Part shown: positions 54,848 to 63,967 of the stretch, piece by piece | Layout: each line of letters starts with the position of its first letter | How positions within the stretch are numbered: position 1 is the first letter of the stretch | NCBI GenBank assembly: GCA_019359175.1 | Contig: JAHHHU010000001.1 | Span: 310,001 to 374,000 of the forward strand | Length of the DNA: 64,000 bases | DNA from: Phormidium tanganyikae FI6-MK23 | Lineage (GTDB): Bacteria; Cyanobacteriota; Cyanobacteriia; Leptolyngbyales; Leptolyngbyaceae | Reading direction: 5' to 3' | The notes under the pieces: model-generated | The model's input: the letters and a program-made list of their open reading frames with translations, nothing else | What the model was told of the DNA's origin: nothing | The model's database searches: none | Made by a program: the position numbers and the translations under genes

Positions 54848-56059
54848 TTATGGATTCTCGTTGCCTTGAGCCGTCTGAGTCGGAAACACTCCAGGCTGAA
54901 CACTTAGCGTCGTCGTCCGTCCGCCACGGCTGACTTCAAGCTGAAGATTTCCGCCCACCGAAGCATTCTCAACCGCTTGTTGAACCTGATCCGCTTTCGT
55001 CACTGCCTGACCATTCACTTTCTTGATCACATCTCCAGTGCGTAAGCCACCTTTCGCCGCAGGAGAATTCGGCAAGACTCGGAAGATCACCACACCCTGA
55101 TCATCCTGCACCTGGAAACCCGCTTCTCGATCGCGATTAATCTGCTGCTTCAGATCCGCTGTCAATCCCCGCATCTGAATTCCCAAATATGGATGGTCAA
55201 CGCGACCTTTAGAAATCAACTGTTGCGAAATCCGCTGCGCCGTATTAATCGGAACCGCAAAGCCTAACCCTTGTGCGCCACCGATAATCGCAGTATTCAT
55301 TCCAATCACTTCGCCGCGCTGATTCAGCAACGGGCCGCCAGAATTCCCCGGATTAATCGCCGCATCGGTTTGAATAAAGTTCACCCGCTTATCCGGCACT
55401 CGGACTTCAGAACTCGATCGACCTGTCGCACTGATAATTCCAGCCGTCACCGTATTATCCAATCCGAGCGGATTCCCGATCGCGATCGCCCATTCTCCTG
55501 GCTTCAGCGCATCAGAATTGCCCAGTGAAACCGCAGGTAGATTATTCGCTTGCACCCGAACGACTGCGACATCTGTAAGCGGATCTTGTCCCACAACTTT
55601 ACCGCTCAACTCGCGCCCGTCTTTCATCGTCACACTCACGGTATCTGCACCACTAACCACGTGAGCATTCGTCAAAATCAAACCATCAGAACTAATCACA
55701 AATCCCGATCCCGTTCCCCGCTCCACGCGCTGAGAAGGAGCCGTCGGCACATCCGCGCCAAAGAACTGCCGGAAAAACGGATCGTTAAAAATCTCAGGGA
55801 CACGAGATTGTACTGTGCGAGACGCATTGATCCGCACCACCGCAGGGCCCACGCGCTCAACCGCCGTTGCAATAAAGTTCGGATCAGCGATCGTACCCGT
55901 GCGATTTTGCGCCACAGTGGTATTCGTTTGGGCGATCGCAGGAGGCGAAAACGCATTCTCAGAGAGTAAACGGTTTCCCGCCAGCGCTGTGCCCGCTCCA
56001 ACTAAGGGCAGCATGAAGTAAATTGCAGACTGTTTCCAAGTATTTCGAGGTGTCGTCAT
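54848..56059 (-). CDS. HtrA/Deg-type periplasmic serine protease
   Basis: The protein is 403 residues, with an N-terminal membrane anchor (about 11-30). The trypsin-like domain has catalytic H in TNAHVV, D in DVAVVRV and S in GNSGGPLL. One PDZ domain is at about 290-385 (GVVIFRVLPNSPAAKGGLRTGDVIKKVNG). A single PDZ matches the cyanobacterial HhoA/HhoB/HtrA group. Which of the three it is cannot be fixed here. It degrades misfolded envelope proteins in the family. Confidence 0.92.
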   Translation of the reverse strand: MTTPRNTWKQSAIYFMLPLVGAGTALAGNRLLSENAFSPPAIAQTNTTVAQNRTGTIADPNFIATAVERVGPAVVRINASRTVQSRVPEIFNDPFFRQFFGADVPTAPSQRVERGTGSGFVISSDGLILTNAHVVSGADTVSVTMKDGRELSGKVVGQDPLTDVAVVRVQANNLPAVSLGNSDALKPGEWAIAIGNPLGLDNTVTAGIISATGRSSSEVRVPDKRVNFIQTDAAINPGNSGGPLLNQRGEVIGMNTAIIGGAQGLGFAVPINTAQRISQQLISKGRVDHPYLGIQMRGLTADLKQQINRDREAGFQVQDDQGVVIFRVLPNSPAAKGGLRTGDVIKKVNGQAVTKADQVQQAVENASVGGNLQLEVSRGGRTTTLSVQPGVFPTQTAQGNENP

Positions 56060-56676
56060 CGGTGTTGTACTCTCCTTAATGGTGCGTCCCCAGTAGACTC
56101 AGAAGCCTGATCCCGTATCTTAGACTTTGAAGAAAAGGACGCAAGATGAGCAAGCTTCAAGAGATAGATACTTCTAATGTAATCAGCCTATATGACGATA
56201 GAACGGCTTTTTAGTTGCAGATTTGCTCTATTTTGCGATCGCGAACTTGTCATTTCAACTTCATGAGGAACACACAGGGTTGACAAGTGACGTTGATAAC
56301 TTATTTATCACAGGTGAATGAATGGTAAGAGCAGGTTGCTGCTTGAGCGAACAAAAGGTTTTTGATCTATTAGGTGTCGATTTATTGATGATGCCGTCAG
56401 GATCGCCACCCCCGATTCGCTCAACGCAGATCATCTGCTCCTTTTTTTTGGTCAGCGATCGCATCTTCAAGCTGATTTGATCAAAAAACAAGTTGAATTT
56501 GTCACAAATTAATCGCAAATTTCATCCTCGATCGCATCACGATCAGATGTCAAAGATCAGCAATGCCAGTGTAATATGAATGGGGCGACTGGCGAGATGC
56601 TGAATTGTCTTGGTTTAGCAAATCTGTGAGCGCCACAAAAAGCAATTGCTGTCCACATCATTCAGTTTTCGGGTTG
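56060..56676. other. Gene-free region between protease and cyAbrB genes
   Basis: A roughly 600-bp divergent intergenic region. A minus-strand frame at 56261-56518 is not convincing (no similarity, unlike composition). No hairpin with a T-run or riboswitch fold is evident. The region presumably contains both promoters. Confidence 0.4.
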
Positions 56677-57066
56677 ATGACTAAAAAGAAAAAGATTGAG
56701 CCGTTGGTGGGTGAATCCTTGCTCAAAAAGGTAAAGGAACTCGACCATCTCAATAAAGAAGAAAAAGCTAAAGAGTGCGGCTATTACACGGTGACAAAAA
56801 ACGGTGTAGAGCGTGTGAATATGATGAAATTCCTCAATGCGTTAATTGATGCAGAAGGAATCGAGCTAGACGGCAAACAAGGCACAAACGGGCGAGGCGG
56901 ACGCAGCGCAAGCTACCGAATTAGTGTGCAATCGAATGGAAATTTGCTGATTGGAGCAGCGTATACTAAACAAATGGAATTGAAACCTGGAGACGAATTT
57001 GAAATTTCTCTAGGTCGCAAACATATCCATTTGAAACAACTCGATCGAGAAGAAATCTCGGCTTAA
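56677..57066 (+). CDS. cyAbrB-family transcriptional regulator
   Basis: This is 129 residues from ATG 56677 (MTKKKKIEPLVGESLLKKVKEL), preferred over an upstream frame. The first half is the cyanobacterial-specific region (KAKECGYYTVTKNGVERVNMMKFLNALIDAEG). The C-terminal AbrB-type DNA-binding part has SYRISVQSNGNLLIGAAYTKQMELKPGDEFEISLGRKHIHL. cyAbrB proteins (CalA/CalB) are global regulators of nitrogen and carbon genes. CalA versus CalB cannot be decided by eye. Confidence 0.9.
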   Translation: MTKKKKIEPLVGESLLKKVKELDHLNKEEKAKECGYYTVTKNGVERVNMMKFLNALIDAEGIELDGKQGTNGRGGRSASYRISVQSNGNLLIGAAYTKQMELKPGDEFEISLGRKHIHLKQLDREEISA

Positions 57067-57070
57067 TAAA

Positions 57071-57181
57071 ATGGAGAACATTGATTGGTCTACAGCGGTT
57101 CCGGCAGGTCTCGCGATCGCGATTTTTCTAGGTGGAATGTTAATGATGTTTACCGGAATTTGGACAAGCAGAAATAGATAG
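57071..57181 (+). CDS. 36-residue single-helix membrane peptide
   Basis: A short frame starts 5 bp after the cyAbrB stop and reads MENIDWSTAVPAGLAIAIFL, then GGMLMMFTGIWTSRNR. One hydrophobic helix (about residues 10-29) is followed by a basic end, the classical shape of a small thylakoid or plasma-membrane protein. I do not recognise a named family; its distance from cyAbrB suggests cotranscription. No strong ribosome site is seen, so coupling is possible. Confidence 0.6.
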   Translation: MENIDWSTAVPAGLAIAIFLGGMLMMFTGIWTSRNR

Positions 57182-57199
57182 AAATTCCTGCTTGTTTCT
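57165..57199 (+). terminator. Possible terminator at the end of the small peptide gene
   Basis: CAAGCAG (57165-57171) pairs with CTGCTTG (57188-57194), followed by TTTCT. It overlaps the last codons of the peptide frame. Confidence 0.4.
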
Positions 57200-57200
57200 G

Positions 57201-59132
57201 CTAGTTCAATACTCCAATATGAGAGGCAAGTTCGGTTTCGGTCGGATTTGCCTTTTCTGCATGAGGAAGGTACGGCATCAATCGCACCCGCGTTAAGGCA
57301 AGATTGCACGCTAAAGTAATGCCCTCTTGCTCTAACAGTCCCAAAATTTGATTCGGATTGGCTCGATCAACCACAGGAAGCTGATGCAGTCCGCGCGTTG
57401 CCATGCGATCGAGGGCATCGGTCAGCGGTTCATCTTGATAGGCGTAGAGAATGTCAGTGGTGCAGACTTCCGAGATGGTGCGGTGATTCAACCCCTGATC
57501 TGCGTGATTCGGTTCAGTTTCCCACCGTGCGATCGCGCGGTTGATATCTTGCAGCGTAATGATCCCGATAAATTGTCGATCGGCATTCACCACTAGCGCA
57601 CTATGAGACTGATTTTGAATCAGTTGCAATCCTGCCTCTAATAAAGGGAGCGAATCAGCAACCTGCAAAAATCTAGGCTGCATCGCTTCTGCAACTGACA
57701 GATTTCTGAGAATTTCTTGCTGATGAATCGTAGAGTTTGACACTGGCTCAGGATCGCGTTTTGCTTCGATTTGCTGCAAGTTTGACGGTTGTTCTGGATT
57801 TGACTTAAATAAGTTCACCAGCCAAACACTTAACCCGACCGCAGCCATCAGCGGCAAAACAATCCGATAATCGCGCGTCATCTCAAACAGCAGCAAAATC
57901 GCGGTGAGGGGTGCATTCACGCTCGCTGCAAGTACCGCCGCCATTCCCACCATCGCATAAGCGGGCGGTGCAGCAATACTGGACGCAAACATCGGAAACA
58001 CCGAGGGTAGAATCTTACCGTAAGCGGCTCCAAGCGTTGCACCCAAAAACATCGCAGGCGCAAAGATTCCACCGACTAACCCACTGCCCAGACTAATCGC
58101 TGTAAGCAACAGTTTAACGACCAGTAACATGATCAGTAACAGCAACGGGAACTGAACATCTCGAAGCATCGCTTCTATCGTGTCGTATCCCACTCCCAAA
58201 ACTTGCGGCAGTTTTAGCGCAACCAATCCTACACACAGCCCCCCTAGAATCGGCTGAACTTCGTGCGGAATTTTGGCAAGCCAACTTGATCCTGAAATCT
58301 TGCCTTTGAAAAAATCGCTTGACCACTTCAAGGAATTTGTGTACGCGATCGACACCACACAAGCACACAATCCCAACCCTAAATAAAGCGGCAATTCTAA
58401 CGGACTCCGCACTTCATAAGCAGGCAAATCAAATGCAGGTTGTCCACCTAATCCAATCTGAGCAATCAGCGCAGAGACAACGGCTGAAAGTAAAACAATA
58501 CTGGCGGCTGAAGTTTCAAACGTTGTACCTAAGACCACTTCCAGCGCGAAAAACACACCTGCGATCGGGGCATTAAATCCCGCTGCCAATCCCGCTGCGG
58601 CTCCCGCACCTAAAAGTAACCGTTGTCGATCGCGTGAAACTTTCAGCGTTTGCCCAACGAATAACCCAAAATTTGCCCCCACTTCCACACTTGGCCCTTC
58701 AGGCCCGAGCGATGCCCCCGTTCCGAGTGAAACCGCTGCGGCAAGTGTCTTCATGATCGGGCGCGTCGCAGACATTTCCTTCCCAGACTGCACGGCTGTG
58801 ATCAATGCAGAAATGCCCGAACTAAATTCTTTCGTCAGCCAGCGCATCAGTCCAACCAACACGCCCCCCAACGTCGGCACACACGCTAACGTCCACGCGC
58901 CAAAATGCCCGATCGTTCCCATCAGGTCTTCGAGCGCAAGGCGATGAATCCATTCAATTAAAAAGCGAAACGTGAGAACACCCAAACCCGCCCCACCGCC
59001 GATCACGACCGCCAAAATGAGAACGATCGTATCGGGATGCGGTTGCAGGTGATTGAAGAGGTTCGGGAAACGAGATTGAGGAGCCGTCGAGGAATCGGGC
59101 AGCAAAACTTTCGGTGGCAGAGTGGAGGGCAC
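57201..59132 (-). CDS. CLC-family chloride channel/transporter with CBS pair
   Basis: This protein is 643 residues. The CLC domain (about 30-450) has the ion-path motifs GASLGPEGPSVEVG (glutamate gate) and GSGLVGGIFAPAMFLGA. The C-terminal part (about 490-610) has two CBS repeats, which in other CLC proteins bind adenine nucleotides. Whether it is an exchanger or a channel cannot be told by eye. It is convergent with the cyAbrB/small-peptide pair. Confidence 0.9.
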   Translation of the reverse strand: MPSTLPPKVLLPDSSTAPQSRFPNLFNHLQPHPDTIVLILAVVIGGGAGLGVLTFRFLIEWIHRLALEDLMGTIGHFGAWTLACVPTLGGVLVGLMRWLTKEFSSGISALITAVQSGKEMSATRPIMKTLAAAVSLGTGASLGPEGPSVEVGANFGLFVGQTLKVSRDRQRLLLGAGAAAGLAAGFNAPIAGVFFALEVVLGTTFETSAASIVLLSAVVSALIAQIGLGGQPAFDLPAYEVRSPLELPLYLGLGLCACVVSIAYTNSLKWSSDFFKGKISGSSWLAKIPHEVQPILGGLCVGLVALKLPQVLGVGYDTIEAMLRDVQFPLLLLIMLLVVKLLLTAISLGSGLVGGIFAPAMFLGATLGAAYGKILPSVFPMFASSIAAPPAYAMVGMAAVLAASVNAPLTAILLLFEMTRDYRIVLPLMAAVGLSVWLVNLFKSNPEQPSNLQQIEAKRDPEPVSNSTIHQQEILRNLSVAEAMQPRFLQVADSLPLLEAGLQLIQNQSHSALVVNADRQFIGIITLQDINRAIARWETEPNHADQGLNHRTISEVCTTDILYAYQDEPLTDALDRMATRGLHQLPVVDRANPNQILGLLEQEGITLACNLALTRVRLMPYLPHAEKANPTETELASHIGVLN

Positions 59133-59382
59133 GGCAGAGAGGTAACAATATCGTTAATTTTTATTTCTCTCTCTCATTGTGGGTGATCCAAGCCTGAGTA
59201 GACAAGTAATTTATCGACATCTCAACAATTCAATTTCGACGCACCGAATCGGCTCAAACTTCTGAAAAAATAAATACATTTGTTTCACTCATTTTTGATG
59301 CTTGATCGCGGTTCTTTTCTATCAACTCCATCAGACGGCTGCTTTTGATGCACAATAAATCGGTGTATCGCAAAAGAGCAAA

Positions 59383-61041
59383 ATGGATCGCGAGATTTCG
59401 ACCGGAAATCGATCGGGAACCTCCCGTTATCAAACCTGGATTGACCCAGGATGGACGATCGGACTTTGGGTGTCCGCGATCGTGCTATTCACAGTGAATC
59501 TAGGAGTGCTTCCACTGCGTGATTGGGATGAAGGCATCGTCGCCCAGATCGCCCGCGAAATTGCAAATGCTCCGTTTGATTCGCTCACTTGGCTTTATCC
59601 TCGCGATCTCAACGGCGCACCTTATTTAAACAAGCCGCCCTTAGTACATTGGCTGATTGCATTGTGCTATCACACCTGGGGCGTAAATGAGTGGACTTCG
59701 CGCTTACCGGGAGCGCTCTTAACCGCAACTTCTGTTCCTTTGCTGTACGGCGTTGGGCGTGAGATCTTTTTTCAGCGTAGTACGGCAGTGTTTGCGGCAT
59801 TGGTTTATCTCACCTCGCTGCCGGTGGTGCGTCAGGGACGGTTAGCCATGCTCGATGGGGCCATTCTGTGCTTTTTCCTGGCGATGCTGCTATGTTTACT
59901 GCGATCGCGCAGAGATCTTCGCTGGGGTTTAGGTGTTGGTTTAGGCTTTAGCTGTCTTTGCTTAACAAAGGGAATTTTAGGCGTTTTACTCGCTGCGATC
60001 GGGCTTGTGTTCATCGCCTGGGATACGCCTCGATTGCTGACTTCGCTGTATTTATGGACGGGCTTTGGACTCGGTTGTATTCCAGTGGCCTTATGGAATG
60101 GCGCACAGATTTACCGATACGGTGAGGCGTTTTTGGAAACTCACTTTTGGAATCAGTCTTTTAAGCGGGTGTCGGATTCGGTTGAGAATAACCAGGGATT
60201 TGTCACTTATTACCTTTGGGAAGTGATCAAAAATGGGGTTCCGTGGGTGGTGTTTTTGCCGATCGGGTTTCGCAATGCTTGGGAAAATCGAAATCTTGGC
60301 TGGGCGAAGCTGGTTCTCGTTTGGAGCGGGATTTATTTCGTTGTAATTTCGCTGATGCAAACGAAGCTCCCGTGGTATGCAATGCCTCTGTATCCTGCGT
60401 TTTCGCTCGTTGTGGGGGCGCAGTTACAGCGATTTTGGCAACCTGCAACCGAATTAGGAGCACGCCCAATTCAGCGGGTACGGATTTGGGTGACTGTGTT
60501 TTTAGTTTTAGCGATCGTCGGTTGGGCAGGGGCGATTTACTATACGTTTTGGCAGCGATCGCAGCCTGATCTACAACTCGTTTTTACCACGCTGGCACTA
60601 ACGCTCACGGTGACTGCGATATTGATGGCGCGTCAGGATCTTCAATTCGTCGTGGTGCTGGTTTGGGGAATGTATCTGACCCTGCTTGTCCTGATGATGT
60701 CGAATTATTGGCTGTGGGAACTGCAAGAAGCGTTTCCAGCCAAACCCGTCGGCGTGATGATTCAGCGGGCGACTGGGAAAGGGCAAACGATCTATACGTC
60801 TTATCCTTACTTCCGCCCGTCGCTGAATTTCTATAGTCAGAGATCGATCATTCCGGCAACTCCCGACGATTTGCTGAAACACTGGCGCGAAGATGCTCAT
60901 CCTCATTTGTTGATCGAGCGAAGAGCTTTGGCGAAACTGCCGCAAAAACAGACGCAGTTTTTAGGCATGATCGATGAGTGGGTGCTAGTAAGCCGAAGTC
61001 CGGTGGTAAAGACAACAGTTACAGCCAAGCGAAAAAAGTGA
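59383..61041 (+). CDS. GT39/ArnT-like membrane glycosyltransferase
   Basis: This 552-residue polytopic membrane protein has about 11-12 helices. The first loop after the first helix carries the acidic motif LPLRDWDEGIVAQIAREI, which matches the catalytic DE of PMT/ArnT-type enzymes that use polyprenyl-phosphate sugars, and RLPGALLTATSVPLLYGVGR. The acceptor is unknown. It is divergent from the clc gene with 250 bp between. Confidence 0.85.
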   Translation: MDREISTGNRSGTSRYQTWIDPGWTIGLWVSAIVLFTVNLGVLPLRDWDEGIVAQIAREIANAPFDSLTWLYPRDLNGAPYLNKPPLVHWLIALCYHTWGVNEWTSRLPGALLTATSVPLLYGVGREIFFQRSTAVFAALVYLTSLPVVRQGRLAMLDGAILCFFLAMLLCLLRSRRDLRWGLGVGLGFSCLCLTKGILGVLLAAIGLVFIAWDTPRLLTSLYLWTGFGLGCIPVALWNGAQIYRYGEAFLETHFWNQSFKRVSDSVENNQGFVTYYLWEVIKNGVPWVVFLPIGFRNAWENRNLGWAKLVLVWSGIYFVVISLMQTKLPWYAMPLYPAFSLVVGAQLQRFWQPATELGARPIQRVRIWVTVFLVLAIVGWAGAIYYTFWQRSQPDLQLVFTTLALTLTVTAILMARQDLQFVVVLVWGMYLTLLVLMMSNYWLWELQEAFPAKPVGVMIQRATGKGQTIYTSYPYFRPSLNFYSQRSIIPATPDDLLKHWREDAHPHLLIERRALAKLPQKQTQFLGMIDEWVLVSRSPVVKTTVTAKRKK

Positions 61042-61086
61042 ATTAGGTTTTTGCTAATCTATTAGACAAATTCTTGTGAATCTGTT

Positions 61087-61368
61087 GTGACTGCATTCAT
61101 CACGCTTCAATTACCCGATCGACTTTATCAACGTCTTGTGCACACGGCTCAAGCAACACAGCAACCCCTTGAAGCTGTTGTTCTTCAGGCGCTAGAAGTT
61201 GGTAGTCCACCCGGCTGGGATGATGTCCCGGAAGCGTTTCGAGCCGATTTGGAAGCACTCGATCGTTTAGATGATGCAGCACTCTGGGGAATTGCGCTCG
61301 ATCGCAAACTCGCGACTGAAATGACTCGTTATGATGAATTGCTCGATCGTAATCGAGAGGCGTTTTGA
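61087..61368 (+). CDS. Small antitoxin-like protein of a cyanobacterial HNH module
   Basis: The protein is 93 residues starting at GTG 61087: MTAFITLQLPDRLYQRLVHTAQATQ, then WDDVPEAFRADLEALDRLDDAALWGIA. The first half looks like an RHH or helix antitoxin; the second contains an acidic helix. The stop overlaps the next start by 3 bp. From memory, the same trio (this gene, a 40-residue gene and an HNH nuclease) recurs in cyanobacteria. Confidence 0.7.
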   Translation: MTAFITLQLPDRLYQRLVHTAQATQQPLEAVVLQALEVGSPPGWDDVPEAFRADLEALDRLDDAALWGIALDRKLATEMTRYDELLDRNREAF

Positions 61369-61487
61369 CAGAAACAGAACGATCAGAGCTTTTATCTTTG
61401 CGAACCGAAGCCGATCGATTCATGCTGCGTAAAGCTCAAGCTGCGGCATTATTGCGCTGGCGTGGTCATCAAGTTCCTCAGTCGTAA
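61365..61487 (+). CDS. 40-residue small protein of the HNH module
   Basis: TTG 61365 starts MTETERSELLSLRTEADRFM and ends LRWRGHQVPQS at TAA 61485-61487. It overlaps the preceding frame by 4 bp, which suggests coupling. The family is recognised only by recurring context. Function is unknown. Confidence 0.6.
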   Translation: MTETERSELLSLRTEADRFMLRKAQAAALLRWRGHQVPQS

Positions 61488-61492
61488 CGCTT

Positions 61493-61715
61493 GTGGCAAC
61501 TTATATTCCCGCCGAACTTAGGCCAAGATTGAAGTAGATCAGGGTCGCTTCAGCAAAGGTGGACTGATCATTTTCTTTGGAGTGAGGATGGGACTCGCAT
61601 TGAAGGAATTACAGCAGTCGGGCGTGCGACAGTTGTGGCACTACAACTTAACCGTTCGATTATCATCAATGCGAGAAAGCGTTGGGTTGCAAGCGGTTGG
61701 CATCCACCCGCTTGA
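61493..61715 (+). pseudogene. Decayed HNH endonuclease
   Basis: GTG 61493 reads VATYIPAELRPRLK and then stops. Later, in another frame, the expected C-terminus appears: HFLWSEDGTRIEGITAVGRA, then VALQLNRSIIINARKRW and VASGWHPPA with TGA at 61713-61715. The central part with the Cys pairs and the HNH residues is missing, so it cannot act. It completes the three-gene module with the two small genes upstream. Confidence 0.75.
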
Positions 61716-61721
61716 GTGATC

Positions 61722-62426
61722 TTAGAACTCTCTTACGCTCGGTTGACCGTCTTTAACTTCTCCAACCATAATCAAATCCGCAACGCCGACGAATAAGCCA
61801 TTCTCCAAAACTCCTGGCAGGTTGTTCAGCGTCTTCTCCAATTCAGCCGGATTATCGATTCGATCGAACTTCACATCCACGACCAAATTCCCTTGATCCG
61901 TCACAACGGGGCCTGCTTTTTTCACGCCCATTCTCAGTTGGGGCTTGCCGCCGAGCTTCTCGATCGCTCTTATCACAGGAGTCACAGCCATCGGAATCAC
62001 CTCAACCGGAAGCAAAAAGGTAGAACCCAAATGATCCACAAGTTTTCCGCCATCGACTACGACAATGAACTGATCCGCCAAACTATCAACAATCTTTTCT
62101 TGGGTGTGAGCCGCACCGCCACCTTTGATCAGATTCTTTTGCGGATCAACTTCGTCTGCACCGTCGATCGCAATATCGATCTTTTCAATTTCGTCTAATG
62201 TCGTCAGCGGAATGCCAAACTGACGCGCTAAAACGATCGCTTGAAACGAGGTCGGAACCCCTTTAACGTTTTGCAGATCGCCCGATTGCAATCGTTCCCC
62301 GATCGCTTGAATCGCGTAAGCCGTAGTGGAGCCTGTGCCCAATCCCACGATCGAATTGGATTGAACTTTGGCAGCCGCCGCATAGCCGACTTGCTGTTTC
62401 ATCATCGTTACGGGATCTGCATTCAT
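61722..62426 (-). CDS. rpiA: Ribose-5-phosphate isomerase A
   Basis: RpiA interconverts ribose-5-phosphate and ribulose-5-phosphate in the Calvin and pentose-phosphate cycles. Conserved parts are [12 protein letters not shown] (about 29-40), DGADEVDP (about 88-95) and [12 protein letters not shown] (catalytic region). At 234 residues it is the standard type A. Confidence 0.95.
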   Translation of the reverse strand: MNADPVTMMKQQVGYAAAAKVQSNSIVGLGTGSTTAYAIQAIGERLQSGDLQNVKGVPTSFQAIVLARQFGIPLTTLDEIEKIDIAIDGADEVDPQKNLIKGGGAAHTQEKIVDSLADQFIVVVDGGKLVDHLGSTFLLPVEVIPMAVTPVIRAIEKLGGKPQLRMGVKKAGPVVTDQGNLVVDVKFDRIDNPAELEKTLNNLPGVLENGLFVGVADLIMVGEVKDGQPSVREF

Positions 62427-62479
62427 AGCCTGCGTTCCTTTAGAGTTATCAATCTCTCAATGTACTATCTCGCGTGCAT

Positions 62480-63967
62480 TCAAAACCCATAAAGCACTCG
62501 AAGCGACCATTCTACGATCGTGGGACTTGCGCGATTATTTGGATTAGAAACGACAGTGACAGAGGGACTGACATTTAAACGATCGTTGAGCAACAATCCG
62601 AAAAAGGCTTCAAAATTCGTCTGAGTGGCATCGCCTAAACGATTGGTGATGAATGGTTGCCCGATCGCTAATCCTGCTTTTGAGCCAGGAATGAGAAAGT
62701 TTTGAAACGATACGCCAACCGCCCAAGTTTTCGGATTCAAATCGAGGTCTTGCTGCAATAACGTATTAAAGCCTTGATAGCTACCGACTCCCAAACGCCC
62801 GAAAATACCAAACACTCCGAATCGTTGTTGAATTGCCCATTCTGCGCTTAAACCTGCTGCATTGATCTGTGTGCCATTGATCTCTGCATTTGTGTATTGC
62901 AGTTGAACTTTGATCGGCATATTTGGGATTGCGTACTCTGCTTCGACGCTGGCTTGGTATCTATCGCGAAACACTCCCGCATTCACGTTTGAGGAATCAA
63001 CCGCCGCATACAGCGCTCGAACGGTGAGATCGCGATTGAGTGACCAAGAGATCGCGGCTCCGGCTCCTCCAAAGCGATCGATTTCGTTCTGCACAATTAA
63101 AGGATTGTTGGCGAAAAAGCTAGAGCCGAAATTTTCCCCGGTTTGATTGGCGAAACTATTGCGATCGATAAAGTCGCTCGGCGGTAAGTTCGAGCCGACT
63201 GCTACTCCTAGATTCTCAGTCGGACGAAACGCATAGTACAGCTTACGAATCTTGAGTTCGCGAGTGGCTCCAACGGCATCAAGTCCGCCACCGTCCGCTA
63301 AAACGCCTGTTGTTCCGAGCAAATTTTGGCGATCGTTGTGTGCCTTTGAGATCGCATCTTCGCCATTGTTTCCGGCTTCGAGTTGGGTGACTAAGCGATC
63401 GTTGCCTCGAAAGCTTGTGAGCAAATTCAGCCGAACGCGAGAAATGACAGTCGAATCTGCGTTTGTGCCATTTGTTGCGACGTAATAGACTTGTCCATTG
63501 AGTTTTGTGGTGGTAGAGAACTGCTGATTTTCTTGAGTAACAATCCGGCTTTCAAGATTATCAACGCGCGATCGCAGTTGAGATAGTGCCTCACCATAAG
63601 CATTGATCAAGCGGCGAATGGTTTGTACATCTTCTGCGATCCCTGAACTTGAATTTCCCGCTAATAATTGTTCTTCAATTCTGCCGATCACGGTTGAAAT
63701 CGCCGCTGCAAATTCATTTCGGCTGAGGGGACGATTGCCGCGAAAGGTTCGATCAGGGTATCCAGTCAGCACTCCGTAACGCTCTACCAACGATTGCACC
63801 GCTTGAAATGCCCAATCGCCCGGACGCACATCCGTAAGCTCAGAAACCGAGTTCACTTGATCCATTGAATCGTTGTCTGTGTCGATCGTAGATTGTGACC
63901 AAGCAGGAGAAGCCACGATCGCTACTATCAGGCTACTCAAGCCAAAGAGCCATTTCACTTGTTTCAC
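62480..63967 (-). CDS. SLH-domain outer-membrane porin (iron-uptake porin/SOM type)
   Basis: This protein is 495 residues from GTG 63967, with AGGAG 8 nt before it (minus strand) and an in-frame stop just upstream. The signal peptide ends near PAWSQS. An SLH domain follows (about 45-105: DVRPGDWAFQAVQSLVERYGVLTGYPDRTFRGNRPLSRNEFAAA), then a coiled-coil (about 105-150) and an OprB-like beta-barrel with the last residue F. The SLH part binds peptidoglycan-linked polymer. Cyanobacterial members are the main outer-membrane pores; iron transport is reported for some. Confidence 0.9.
   Translation of the reverse strand: MKQVKWLFGLSSLIVAIVASPAWSQSTIDTDNDSMDQVNSVSELTDVRPGDWAFQAVQSLVERYGVLTGYPDRTFRGNRPLSRNEFAAAISTVIGRIEEQLLAGNSSSGIAEDVQTIRRLINAYGEALSQLRSRVDNLESRIVTQENQQFSTTTKLNGQVYYVATNGTNADSTVISRVRLNLLTSFRGNDRLVTQLEAGNNGEDAISKAHNDRQNLLGTTGVLADGGGLDAVGATRELKIRKLYYAFRPTENLGVAVGSNLPPSDFIDRNSFANQTGENFGSSFFANNPLIVQNEIDRFGGAGAAISWSLNRDLTVRALYAAVDSSNVNAGVFRDRYQASVEAEYAIPNMPIKVQLQYTNAEINGTQINAAGLSAEWAIQQRFGVFGIFGRLGVGSYQGFNTLLQQDLDLNPKTWAVGVSFQNFLIPGSKAGLAIGQPFITNRLGDATQTNFEAFFGLLLNDRLNVSPSVTVVSNPNNRASPTIVEWSLRVLYGF

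Noticed and set aside
56261-56518. 85-codon minus-strand frame upstream of cyAbrB
   Set aside because: No recognisable motif or ribosome site; lies in a divergent promoter region.
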